A DNA stretch of 64,000 nucleotides. Source: CAWAMR01 sp963783095. Its GTDB lineage: Bacteria; Planctomycetota; Planctomycetia; Gemmatales; Gemmataceae. The stretch spans positions 1,426,001 through 1,490,000 of the forward strand of contig CAWAMR010000002.1 in the NCBI GenBank assembly GCA_963783095.1. The letters are read 5' to 3'. The translations under genes were made by a program, and so were the position numbers. The notes below the pieces were generated by a model. It was given only the letters and a program-made list of their open reading frames with translations, did no database searches and was not told where the DNA came from. This document shows positions 49,189 to 58,599 of the stretch, piece after piece. Every line of letters starts with the position of its first letter. Position 1 is the stretch's first letter.

Positions 49189-49200
49189 TGACATGATAAG

Positions 49201-49320
49201 GTGACAAGGTGACAAAGTGACAAGGTGACAAGGTGACAAGGTGACAAGGTGACAAGGTGACAAGGTGACAAGGTGACAAGGTGACAAGGTGACAAGGTGA
49301 CAAGGTGACAAGGTGACAAG
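49201..49320. repeat. 8-bp tandem repeat (GTGACAAG x 15)
   Basis: Fifteen consecutive copies of GTGACAAG with one variant base in copy 2, starting 12 bases after the Gfo/Idh stop. It is the main content of the gap 49189-49458 and has no coding sense; both strands give artefactual open frames. Octamer arrays can vary in copy number by slippage. Confidence 0.95.
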
Positions 49321-49458
49321 TATTGAGCGTATCTTTGAATATTGATCTTGCCCATCACCTTGTTTTCGTTCAATCCTTGCCACCTTCGCAAGAATCCTTT
49401 GTTCAGTTGTGTCAAAGACTTGTTCTATCAGTTGCCCGCGCGATGGCGATCGAAACCG

Positions 49459-50562
49459 TCATCCGCCGGCTCCCGACAACATTCTTTGCGAAATCCAGTC
49501 TTCACCAACATGACTCCAGAATTCGCTCGGAGACATCGCATTTTTCCACTTATCGAAGTCGGGATGTTCGTTGACGGGAGCACAACTCGCTGTCCCATCA
49601 GCACGAAGTGCGGTCAGAAGGATTTCTTGGGCGTCGAGATGTTCCAGAATGTAAGGAGAATAAGCCGTCGCAACGATCTGAAGATCGGGATTGCCGTCGA
49701 GTAGCGACCGAATCAACTTAATCAATTCAAACTGAGCTTTCGGATGAAGTCCGTGATCGAGATTGTCCAACAACAATACCATCGGACCTTTCGCGCTCAT
49801 CAACTCTGTGAGCAGGGCAAGAACGATCAGGGTTCCTTCACTCGCGCTTTCGGCAGGAACGTCATCAGCTCCGACGAAATCGAAGAGAAGAGAGTCGGCC
49901 ATAACGGTTTTCGGTTCGGCGTGGCGGACCTGCTGACCATTGATTTGAATGTTCTGCAATTCGGTGTAGGGAATTGAAACTCGGTCACTCTTTATCTGTT
50001 TGACAATTGGGATTACCTGCCGAAGACCGTTTTCGATCCGTTGGTAAACATCTGGGTAACGTCCACGGTAATATGCCACGACCGATGCCAACCCTCGCCC
50101 ATTTGTCTCAAGTTTTGGGGTGCCTGGGAAATACGAAGGATCCCGTAACCGCCCAGGGTCGAATCGAAGGAGGCGAGATGCCATCTTGGAACGAAGAGTT
50201 CCAGCATTTACGGCATGCCATTCCAGTGCATCGATTCGAGATTGTTGCACCAGATCTAAAGAGCCACGATCATTTGTCGGTGCCTCACTTTGTAATCGAA
50301 TGGAGAGGCACTTCTCATCGTCCAGGGTAACGCAAAACTCGATCAGCCCCTTAGTGCCGCGGGAATGATCGGTCTCATACTGGTTGAAATTTGCGTATAG
50401 CTGAGAAACCCAGTTCGTAGCTCGCTGGCAAAGATTGTGAATCCCCTCCAAAATGCTGGACTTACCCGACCCATTCGGTCCAACGATAATCGTTAGCCGT
50501 TGGAGTTCGATGTCCACCGATTTGAGGGCTTTGAAATTGCGGAATGACGCTTTGGTTATCAT
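49459..50562 (-). CDS. AAA-family ATPase (RecF/OLD-like), stand-alone
   Basis: ABC-type ATPase of the AAA15/RecF-like group. Walker A is IIVGPNGSGKSSILEGIHNL after ASFRNFKALKSVDIELQ. The signature region is PAESASEGTLIVLALLTELM and Walker B is MVLLLDNLDHGLHPKAQ, with Asn where a catalytic Glu is usual; the switch region reads QIVATAYSPYILEHL with Tyr in place of His. The middle is helical. No TOPRIM domain and no partner gene. Such ATPases act in DNA repair or phage defence; here the altered residues make activity uncertain. It ends just inside the gap with the octamer array. Confidence 0.75.
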   Translation of the reverse strand: MITKASFRNFKALKSVDIELQRLTIIVGPNGSGKSSILEGIHNLCQRATNWVSQLYANFNQYETDHSRGTKGLIEFCVTLDDEKCLSIRLQSEAPTNDRGSLDLVQQSRIDALEWHAVNAGTLRSKMASRLLRFDPGRLRDPSYFPGTPKLETNGRGLASVVAYYRGRYPDVYQRIENGLRQVIPIVKQIKSDRVSIPYTELQNIQINGQQVRHAEPKTVMADSLLFDFVGADDVPAESASEGTLIVLALLTELMSAKGPMVLLLDNLDHGLHPKAQFELIKLIRSLLDGNPDLQIVATAYSPYILEHLDAQEILLTALRADGTASCAPVNEHPDFDKWKNAMSPSEFWSHVGEDWISQRMLSGAGG

Positions 50563-50571
50563 GGTGTTAGT

Positions 50572-51574
50572 CTACCACGTCTTAGCGCCGGTTATAAAGT
50601 GATTGTCGCGACTTCCCCACGTCAAACCACCTCCGAAGGCAACGAGCAAGACCGTGTCGCCGATCTTCACCCGGCCTTCCGCCATGGCTTCATCCATCGC
50701 GATCGGAATCGACGCAGCGGAAGTGTTTCCGTAGCGATCCAGATTGACCATGACTTTTTCGGCGGGGAACCCCGTCTTCTCCAGTGCTGCATCAATGATG
50801 CGCTGATTGACTTGATGGGGAATCAGCAGATCAATGGTACGCCCCTGTTTGCGGCACTCGCACAATGATTCCTCGATCAACTCAATCATCCGCGTTTTCG
50901 CAAAACGAAAAACTTCTCTTCCATTCATGCGCACATATTCGTGTTGCAATTCGCCTGCCGGCGGCTGCGAAGTGACCATTCCCGGAACCTGAATCAAGTG
51001 ACCATCGCTGCCGTCCGAGAATAATTGTACCTGATGAATGCCGCGGTCGGTCGAGTCCACACCCGAGAAAATTGCTGCTCCTGCCCCATCGCCGAAGAGA
51101 ATGCACGTATATCGATCCGACAAATCCATCGCGCGAGAGAACCTCCGCACCGACGACCAAAACATGCCGGGCAGCTCCGGTTCGGATGAACTGATCGGCG
51201 ATCGAAATTGCATAGAGGAAACCGGTACATGCAGCGGAGATATCGAAGGACGGGATGGGCCGGCAGTTCAGTGCGGCTTGAATGAGGCATGCGTTGGCCG
51301 GGGTCATCATATCCGGGGTGACGGTGGCACAGATGATCAGATCGAGATCGGTTGCGGCGATGCCGGCCTTGGCAAGCGCTTTTCGAGCAGCATCGATACC
51401 CAGACTTGCAGAACTTTCGCCCATCCCGGCGAAGCGACGTTCGCGGATACCCGTGCGCGTGCGTATCCATTCATCCGAAGTATCGATGAGTGCGACAAAC
51501 TCGTTGTTGGGCACCACCCGACTCGGCAGGCTACTGCCGGTGGCGGTGAGGACGGAACTGATTGGTCGTTTCAT
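50572..51574 (-). CDS. fabH: 3-oxoacyl-ACP synthase III, frameshifted
   Basis: Initiates fatty-acid synthesis by condensing acetyl-CoA with malonyl-ACP. ATG 51574 (GTG 51583 also possible) leads to DTSDEWIRTRTGIRERRFAG, the catalytic Cys in FDISAACTGFLYAISIAD, and, after a frame change near 51135, SDRYTCILFGDGAGAAIF. The His and Asn sites are LLIPHQVNQRIIDAALE and DRYGNTSAASIPIAMDEA. All three catalytic residues are present. The stop is ten bases from the AAA ATPase start, suggesting co-transcription. Confidence 0.93.
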
Positions 51575-51708
51575 TCCGCTCACGAGAGCACTGGCTTGAT
51601 GGCGAGCGTATATCAGGATTGATCTTAGAAGGAAGTGGTCTGAACTGCCACCGGAAAACCAAGTTCGACGCTCAAGAACAAGGAGTCACTTCCAAAAACA
51701 TCCTTGGA

Positions 51709-52162
51709 TCACAAACCGGTCCCCAACCTGGAAGCGGCAGTCGTCGAAGCCCGCGCGGCCCGAATTCGCTCAAGTAATGCGTTCCGCGCTGTGATTGCCG
51801 GGTCGGCAGGCTGCTCGACGACGATGTCCGTTGAAACCGGGCTGGTCGTCGATTCGCGCGGATCGGGCGCGTCGAGGACCGAAACCGTCGCCGACAGCTT
51901 TTCGCCGAAGATTGCGGCGATTTCTTCCAGTTTCATCTTCCGTTCGATGCGGAGATAGAGCATCTGATGGTAGGGGACAAAAAAACGCCCTTCCTTCATC
52001 GGTCGTTCCCGCCACTCGGCCGCGGATGACCATGAAATTGGGTTCGCATCGGAAGATCAGATCGACACTCAGCTCAGTGCCGTTTTGCAAGACCACAACC
52101 AGTTGATTCTGTTGGGCTGCGGGAATTAGTCGGATCATCTCGATCCACTCTTCATTTTGCAT
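51709..52162 (-). CDS. Hypothetical protein, frameshifted
   Basis: ATG 52162 starts IEMIRLIPAAQQNQLVVVLQ and NFMVIRGRVAGTTDEGR; a frame change near 51990 leads to FFVPYHQMLYLRIERKMKLE and EEIAAIFGEKLSATVSVL. The C-terminal part has low complexity with Asp/Pro/Thr, ending TTAASRLGTGL. A short beta domain with a helical linker is likely. The family is not recognised; homologues with this architecture occur in planctomycetes. It is upstream of fabH on the same strand. Confidence 0.5.
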
Positions 52163-52309
52163 TCGCCAGGTTCCTGAAGGTACTTCGCCGGATTTTCCCT
52201 ACCGCCTAGTGTACCTCACAATTTTCACAGTGTTCAGTTTTCGGTGTTCAGTTTTCAACAAATACCCGATCTCATTATTGAATACTGAACGCCGGTCACT
52301 GAAAACCCG

Positions 52310-52416
52310 TCATTCCTTGTCCTTCTTGGGTATGACTGCGGATACATCCCAGATTCGCACCGTTTTGTCTGCACCGCTCGAATCCAGGATCCTTCCATCC
52401 GGCGAACCAATACTAT
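52310..52416 (-). pseudogene. WD40-repeat gene remnant
   Basis: A fragment reading GSPDGRILDSSGADKTVRIWDV, then VIPKKDKE and a stop, is a clear last WD repeat without the rest of a gene. It lies in the gap 52163-52715, which also holds an inverted repeat of about 45 bases (52463-52510 facing 52572-52622) and short-period word repeats near 52229. No other gene is seen there. Confidence 0.6.
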
Positions 52417-52462
52417 ACTGCGAACAGCCTGAAATGACACAATTCGCAACGAGCACGACCAT

Positions 52463-52622
52463 CATCGTTTGCCGCTCCGCGGCGAACGTCTTGGTCTTGC
52501 CGCTCAGCGGCCAAACTCGCCTCAATCAAAAGCCTATCAGTCAGACGCAAAGCTTTCTGACGGTGGTAGGTTAACGCCGCGGAGCGGCAAGAGAAGACGT
52601 TTGCCGCGGAGCGGCAAACGAT
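52463..52622. repeat. Inverted repeat (CGTTTGCCGCTCCGCGGC type)
   Basis: CGTTTGCCGCTCCGCGGCG near 52467 and CTTGCCGCTCAGCGGC near 52496 face GCCGCGGAGCGGCAAGAG and GTTTGCCGCGGAGCGGCAAACG near 52572-52620. The arms are imperfect. It is intergenic and not close to a stop codon. Confidence 0.6.
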
Positions 52623-52715
52623 GAGACAACGCATTCGCGCGATATTGTCTCATTTTAGACCGCGCCAAGTATAAATCGTGAAGTGATCGCGCGATCGGGG
52701 AGCAATACGATCGCG

Positions 52716-53051
52716 CTACTCGTCCAATTGCTGGGCCAGCCGTTTCGGAGCGGTGTAGCGCCAAGCTTCGATCAGCGCCTGTCGCACAGCGGGTTCCGTG
52801 GCCGGCTCAAGCAGAATGCACGTGCAGCCGCGAAGCCCCCAAGCCCCTTTGATCGGCTGAAACACGTTTGGTTCGGTTCGGACAAACAATGCCTGCCGTT
52901 CTGGGGTCAACTTGACCATACCCCAAGTTTCGTCAGGCCCAAGCGTGGCGAAGATCTTGCCCCGCACACGGAAATCCGGGTGGCTCATATGCGAAGATTC
53001 CGAAGTTTCAGGTAATGCGAGCGCCAGGTTTCGGAACTCGTCCGCAGTCAT
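52716..53051 (-). CDS. MmcQ/YjbR family protein
   Basis: 111-residue protein of the YjbR fold. It has DEFRNLALALPETSESSHMS, HPDFRVRGKIFATLGPDE and a conserved C-terminal WRYTAPKRL. The fold binds DNA in some members but the role is unproven. Complete and intact. It stands alone, divergent from the following phosphatase gene. Confidence 0.85.
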   Translation of the reverse strand: MTADEFRNLALALPETSESSHMSHPDFRVRGKIFATLGPDETWGMVKLTPERQALFVRTEPNVFQPIKGAWGLRGCTCILLEPATEPAVRQALIEAWRYTAPKRLAQQLDE

Positions 53052-53142
53052 ATACTACCCCCTTTGACTCCAAGTTCTGAAGAAGCCAATGCGAGTCATT
53101 CAACTCATTCTACTTCCAAAAAAACGAAAGGTCGAATGAACG

Positions 53143-53778
53143 ATGACGACTCGCGTATTCTTGCTGCGGCATGCCCAAACGGATCGCCCGGACGTGTTTC
53201 ACGGTTATGAATCCGACGCCGGCTTGAGCGACCTGGGTTACCGACAGGCTGCGGCCATCGCACCCATTATCGCCTCATTGAAGCCGGATTGCATTTGGTC
53301 GTCGGGGATGCGACGCGCCCGGCTCACAGCGGAACCGATCGCACTTGCCTGTGGATTACCGCTCCATATCGAACCGGAACTGCACGAGCGCAAAGTGGGC
53401 ATTCTGGTGGGGACACCGAATTCCGGAGAGATCGGTATTTGGCCGGCGACGCTGAAGGAATGGATCTCCGGGAATACTCGCGCTGCCCAACAAGACGCAG
53501 AAAGTTTCGATGCCATCCGGGATCGCGTTTTGCCGGCATGGCATCGCATCATGCAGGGACTCGACGGGCGAAGCGTGGCTATCGTCGCCCACGGCATTGT
53601 TATCCGAGTACTGTTACTTTCACTGCTCGAAGGGTACTCCGTGGCCGACTGGGAAAAAGTGGGACGGATTCAAAATGTCTCGATCAGCGAAATCATCGGC
53701 TCTGGAGAAAACTGGAAGCCTGTCAGGATCGGCGAAGTACCGCCCGAAGTACAGGCATTATCCAAACAGCGAGAATAG
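53143..53778 (+). CDS. Histidine phosphatase (phosphoglycerate-mutase-like)
   Basis: Family of phosphate-transfer enzymes. The nucleophile loop is VFLLRHAQTDRPDVFHGYES (RHAQT, variant of RHGET), a second site is WSSGMRRARLTAEPIA and the catalytic His is in VAIVAHGIVIRVLLLSL. The acid ELHERKVGI matches the conserved Glu. 211 residues is normal. Substrate unknown; many members are broad phosphatases. Confidence 0.88.
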   Translation: MTTRVFLLRHAQTDRPDVFHGYESDAGLSDLGYRQAAAIAPIIASLKPDCIWSSGMRRARLTAEPIALACGLPLHIEPELHERKVGILVGTPNSGEIGIWPATLKEWISGNTRAAQQDAESFDAIRDRVLPAWHRIMQGLDGRSVAIVAHGIVIRVLLLSLLEGYSVADWEKVGRIQNVSISEIIGSGENWKPVRIGEVPPEVQALSKQRE

Positions 53779-54031
53779 ACCAGGCTACCTGATCTCCAGC
53801 CGAGTGAAAAGCAACTTCCTCCGGACTGCCGCCAACACCCAGATTGTGACTTTTGAACCTCCCGCAGCAATTCTGTTGGCGAATCGCACGGTTCAACTCA
53901 GAACCGATGAAGTGAATTGTTCGTTACAACCGATACCTCCTTTGAGTAGATGACGTTGTCAAGACGAATTTTTCTTGAGTCTCCGACATCCTTGTCGGCA
54001 CCGGACTCCAAGCCCGCGGAGGCGACTTCTT

Positions 54032-54802
54032 ATGACGGATGAAGAAGTGCTTGCTCCCCCCCTCGATGAAACCGAGACCCTGCGAAAACAGCTTTTGCAG
54101 GCACAACGGCTCAGCAGCGTGGGAGAGTTGGCCTCGAGCGTAGCCCACGAATTCAACAATATTTTGACAACGATCATCAACTATGCGAAGTTGGGGGCGA
54201 GGGGAGCTAACGAACCTGGGCAAAAGCAGGCCTTTGAGAAGATTCTCAAGGGTGGTCAACGGGCCGCTACCATTGTCAACAGTATGCTTGGCTTTGCCCG
54301 CAATCAAACCGTGGTCCGCGAATCGACCGACATCATCATGTTGATTGAAGAAGTTCTGCTTCTTACCGAAAAGGATCTGAGCAAACACCGCATTCAGGTC
54401 GAGAAGCGTTATCACGGCCGACCGATTGTTTACGTGATACCGGGCCAAATTGAGCAGATATTCCTGAACCTGGTTATCAATGCCAGACAAGCCATGTCGC
54501 ACGGCGGCAGACTTCGCATCGACGTGCGCGAAAACCAGGAAAGCGGCCTCGTTGAAATTCGTCTCGCCGATTCGGGTGTCGGCATCCCGCCCGACCAGCT
54601 AAGACTCATTTTTGAGCCTTTCTATACGACGAAATTGCCCGATTCGCATGGGCATGGAGGCACGGGACTTGGATTGAGCGTGTGCCGCCAGATCATCGAG
54701 CAACATCACGGACGGATTCGCGTGGAAAGTGTGGTCGGGAAAGGTTCGACATTTACCGTAAAGCTCCCAACTCGACTCAAAGACGACGCGGAGGCCGGCT
54801 GA
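54032..54802 (+). CDS. Soluble sensor histidine kinase (HisKA/HATPase)
   Basis: Cytoplasmic kinase with no membrane segment or sensor domain. The dimerisation and phosphoacceptor region is SVGELASSVAHEFNNILTT (His in AHEFNN), followed by N box LNLVINARQAMSHGG, G1 ADSGVGIPPDQL, F box IFEPFYTTK and G2 HGGTGLGLSVCRQI. GGAGGCG precedes ATG 54032. No response regulator gene is adjacent, so its partner must be elsewhere. A terminator follows. Confidence 0.92.
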   Translation: MTDEEVLAPPLDETETLRKQLLQAQRLSSVGELASSVAHEFNNILTTIINYAKLGARGANEPGQKQAFEKILKGGQRAATIVNSMLGFARNQTVVRESTDIIMLIEEVLLLTEKDLSKHRIQVEKRYHGRPIVYVIPGQIEQIFLNLVINARQAMSHGGRLRIDVRENQESGLVEIRLADSGVGIPPDQLRLIFEPFYTTKLPDSHGHGGTGLGLSVCRQIIEQHHGRIRVESVVGKGSTFTVKLPTRLKDDAEAG

Positions 54803-54836
54803 ATTCAAACACGGAAACGATCATTGCCGAAAAGAA

Positions 54837-54883
54837 GGAGCATTCGATGGAGCGATTTGCTCCATCGAATGCTCCCTCTCTTT
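54837..54883 (+). terminator. Rho-independent terminator after the histidine kinase gene
   Basis: GGAGCATTCGATGGAGC (54837-54853) pairs perfectly with 54859-54875, with a five-base loop, followed by CTCTCTTTT. It starts 34 bases after the kinase stop. Confidence 0.85.
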
Positions 54884-54924
54884 TGTGTAGGCTGAATAGT
54901 GTCGTGTCGCCGCCGAACGCCGGC

Positions 54925-55592
54925 TTATGGACTTTCCGGAGGTGGCTCGTCTATTTTTACAGGAATAGGGTCTCTGGGTCGGGAATCGTCCCAGCCTGGA
55001 AATTTCGTTTCCTGAATCCTGCGCAGGATCGCTTGCTCGATGGCCGCTTCTCTCCCTTTCGGAATCCAGCGATCATCGGTCGGAATGATTGGATCGACCA
55101 CGTTGAAAATGCGATCCACCGTTGTCGCATCGCGAAAGTAAGAAGGTGCCAGCACACCCTGGGGTTGGTTATCGTCCTTCAATTCGCGCAGAACCTGGAC
55201 AACTACAAAGTACCCGCCCTGTTCCGCTGGGCGAATCTGCACGAAACAACGATACCGCACGGTTTGAAAGGTCGCGTAAAACCGCTCGCCAACATCCGGC
55301 GAGCCTGGCTTCCAGACCTGTTCGATGCCGGGGGCAATCAGGGCGCGCCCACGATTCGGCCATCGTAGACATTCGAGTACGCCACCTGGAAGTATAGGCG
55401 CACGACATCGTAAACGCGATTAAAAACCTGAGAGTAGACTGCTGGGGATGTTTGCCCGGGAGCCACCAATACCGGGTTCTCTTTGCCGTCCGGAGCAAGC
55501 CCGACTTGCAGTGGATTATCGGCTAATGGTGTGCTTGCGCAGCCGGTGAGGAAGCCACAAACGACGCCAATTACCCATCTGATTCGTCGCAT
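54925..55592 (-). CDS. Lipoprotein of unknown function, frameshifted
   Basis: ATG 55592 starts RRIRWVIGVVCGFLTGCAST, with lipobox LTGC. A frame change near 55330, inside NVYDGRIVGAP, joins to an alpha/beta region with GERFYATFQTVRYRCFVQI and QPQGVLAPSYFRDATTVD. The C terminus is Pro-rich, ending DEPPPESP. No known family. It is convergent with the histidine kinase across the terminator. Confidence 0.6.
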
Positions 55593-55779
55593 ATCGACTG
55601 CGCCCCTGTCAGATCGACTCGGGAATCCCCTGAGAAGCGAGTGGGTTATGACATGGGTGCCGAAAAGTGTCAAGACAGGGGTAAGAACTCAAAATACAAT
55701 CCCACTGCAAACTCTTTGGGTGTTGTCCTCGTCGGAAATAGATGCAGGGTCTTCTTTTCTCTCCAATACGGAGGCAATT

Positions 55780-57981
55780 ATGCGAAGGTTGTTGTGGCTC
55801 GCTCCTGTTTTCGGGGCGGTTTCTCTATCAGCAATTCTCATGAGCGTCAATGCCGCCCCCGATAAACCGGCCGGGCGGACGGAACTGAAAGCCGTCACGA
55901 CGCTGCCGATCTCCCGGGTCATCCTGTTCTCCTCCGGCGTGGCCCATTTCGCCGCTCCGCCGAAGTCGAAGGCGATGCCCGCGTCGATCTGACCTTCCCC
56001 GAACAGGACATCAACGACCTGATCAAGTCGATGGTGCTGCAAGACTTCTCCGAGAAGGGCCGCGTCTCCGCCGTCACCTACGACAGCCACGAGCCGATCG
56101 ACCGCACGCTCAAGAGCTTCGCCATCAACCTGAACAGCAACCCGACCTTCGCGCAGCATCCTCGACCAGGCGCGCGGCGAGAAGGTCGAAGTCGTCATGC
56201 AGCAGAACGCGGTCGGCCAGCCCGGCACGCTGACCGGCACGATCATCGGCATCGAACAGCAGAAGCAGGCCGGCCAAGGACGGCGCGGTCGACGTCGAAG
56301 TGCTCAACCTGTGGTGCGCCGGAGGGCGTGCGCAGCGTCAAGCTGAGCGACGTGCAGCGGCTGCGCTTCCTGAACCCGGTGATCGAGAACGAGTTCCGCC
56401 GGGCCCTGGAGACGCTGGCGCTGTCGCACGACACGCAGAAGAAGGCGGTCAGCCTGCACTTCTCGGGCGAAGGCAAGCGCAAGGTCCAGGTCGGCTACGT
56501 CATCGAAAGCCCGATCTGGAAGACCAGCTATCGGCTGGTGCTGGACAAGAAGGAGAAGCCGTACCTGCAAGGCTGGGCGGTGGTCGAGAACCCGACCGAC
56601 GAGGACTGGAACGGCGTGGAGATGGCCCTGGTCAGCGGCCGGCCGATCTCCTTCCAGATGGACCTGTACAACCCGCTGTACATCGACCGGCCGGTGGTCG
56701 AGCCGGAACTGTTCGCCTCGCTGCGGCCGCCGACCTACTCCGGGCGCGCTGGCCAAGTTCGAGCAAGCCGCAGCCGCCATTCGCCGGCCGACGGCGGCGG
56801 CTTTCGGTGAGCGGAGGCGTCGCCATGGGCGAGGACATGGCCGACGGCCGCGGCGAGCGGCGCCGAAGGCAAGGCCATGCAGCAGGCTCTGCGGCAGATG
56901 GACAAGGCGAAAGGCTACGGCCGACGCCGGCAATACGCCCAGCGACTGGTCAGAGCAACTGGACGGACGAAGATGGACGTTGGCCGTGCGGTCGAGCTCG
57001 GTCGCCACGGCCTCGCAGCTGGGCGACTACTTCCAGTACATGATCGACCAGCCGGTCGACCTGGGCCGGCAGAAGTCGGCCCTGCTGCCGATCGTCAACA
57101 AGGACGTCGAGGCCAGCCCGCGTCAGCATCTACAACCCGAACGTCCAGGCCAAGCACCCGCTGCTTGGGCCTGAAGTTCAAGAACACCACCGGCATGAAC
57201 CTGTCGCAGGGGCCGATCACCGTCTTCGAAGGCTCGACCTACGCCGGCGACACCCGCGTTCTCGATCTGCAGCCGAACGAAGAACGGCTGGTCACCTACG
57301 CCATCGACCTGGGCACCGAAGTGAGCGTCAAGAACGGCAACAACACGTCCCGCATCACCAAGGTGAAGGCCGTCAAGGGCATCGTCTACACCGAAACGCT
57401 GATCCGCGAGGAGAAGGTCTACGACATCAGCAACCGCAGCGACACCGATCGCACGCTGCTTGATCGAGCACCCCAACCGCAAGGGCCAGGGCTTCGAGTT
57501 CAAGGGCGACAACAAGCCGGCCGAAGAAGCCGCCGACGTGTTCCGCTTCCAGGTCCCGGTGCCGTCGAAGAAGGATCTGAGCTACACGGTCGTCGAAGAG
57601 CGAACACAAGGTACTTCCGTGACGCTGACCAACAACGCCGACAATCAGATCCGCTTCTTCCTGTCGCTCAACGAAGCCTCGCCGGAACTCAAGGCCAGGT
57701 TGAAGGAAGCGCTGAAGGTCAAGGCGATATGGGACAGCACCCGTCGCGACATTGGGACGCTTCAGGTCCGGATTAACACGATCACGAAGGATCAAACCCG
57801 TCTTCGTCAAAACCTGCGTGAATTCCCCAAGGACTCCGACATCTACAAGGAGTACCTGGCGAAGTTCACCAAGCAAGAGAAGGAAATGACCGAGTTGGAC
57901 AACAAACTGGCTGACCTTCAGAAGAAGGAAGGCACCGACCGCGTTGTTTACGAAAACTTCTTGAGCAACATTTCCGATTAG
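55780..57981 (+). CDS. DUF4139-domain exported protein, heavily frameshifted
   Basis: A signal segment (RRLLWLAPVFGAVSLSAILM) leads to TTLPISRVILFSSGVAHF, then DLTFPEQDINDLIKSMVLQD, RKVQVGYVIESPIWKTSYRL and a C-terminal coiled coil (LREFPKDSDIYKEYLAKFTK). DUF4139 marks are SYRLVLDKKEKPYLQGWAVV and DLGTEVSVKNGNN. The core (about 55880-57600) has many frame changes and G/C-ending codons, while both ends match the genome's normal usage. GGAGG precedes ATG 55780. Family role unknown; some members are surface proteins. Confidence 0.75.
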
Positions 57982-58008
57982 TTTTCGGAAATACACGCCT
58001 TCGTCAAA

Positions 58009-58050
58009 GAAGCCAGAAGAGCCAGATGGAACCTCAATTCTTCTGGCTTC
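58009..58050 (+). terminator. Hairpin after the DUF4139 gene
   Basis: GAAGCCAGAAGA (58009-58020) pairs with TCTTCTGGCTTC (58039-58050), 28 bases after the stop. There is a weak T-rich stretch after it. It may be a terminator or just part of an intergenic repeat. Confidence 0.4.
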
Positions 58051-58088
58051 TGCGTTCTTTGGCGTGCTTCCCAAAGGATGCCGCACCA

Positions 58089-58599
58089 GTGATCCTCGAC
58101 ATCGATCCGAAAGTTGATTACGCATTCAAGCATGTCTTTGGTCGAGAGTCGACCCGTCCCATCCTCATTCATGTGATCAACTCGGTGTTAAACCCGGTTC
58201 CTGGGCACCAAGTTCGCGATATCGAATTGCTCAATCCCTTCAATCCCAAGGAAGCGTTCGATTCCGAAGGTGATGCAGCAGCCGGTGGTATTTCAAGCGT
58301 TGGAGGCATTGAAGATGTTATCTCAAAGTGAGGTTGAGCGCGAGCATTATGAAGCCCGTCGCAAGGCTCAGTTGGACTTCAACACGGCGATCCTGACCGC
58401 GCGCGAGGATGGCCTGGAAGAAGGCATCGAGAAAGGCATCGAGAAAGGAAAACGCGAGGAGAAAATCGCGATGATCCATTTTCTTGAAGGAGTGCTTCAC
58501 CGCCGCCGGACTCCCAAGAAGCTATTGGTCGGTTTATCACTTGTCGAATTGAGCCATCGCCTTGAGGATTTGCAGAAGCAGATCACCCAATCGACGTAA
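58089..58599 (+). pseudogene. Rpn-family nuclease/transposase remnant
   Basis: Recombination-promoting nuclease (PD-(D/E)xK family transposase) remnant. The N-terminal part DPKVDYAFKHVFGRESTRPI and VRDIELLNPFNP is intact, but the catalytic middle is missing; at about 58270 reading jumps to the C-terminal helix (EREHYEARRKAQLDFNTAIL) and the basic tail with GIEKGIEKGKREE. A change of frame marks the joint. The active-site Asp and Glu-x-Gln are absent, so it is inactive. Confidence 0.7.

Noticed and set aside
49061..49415. Minus-strand open frames repeating PCHLVTLS across the octamer array
   Set aside because: They are a direct translation of the GTGACAAG tandem repeat; all three frames stay open because the 8-bp unit lacks stops. 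No start context or homology.
56304..57008. Long antisense open frames inside the DUF4139 gene
   Set aside because: Typical shadows of G/C-ending codons on the opposite strand; sense-strand segments match DUF4139.
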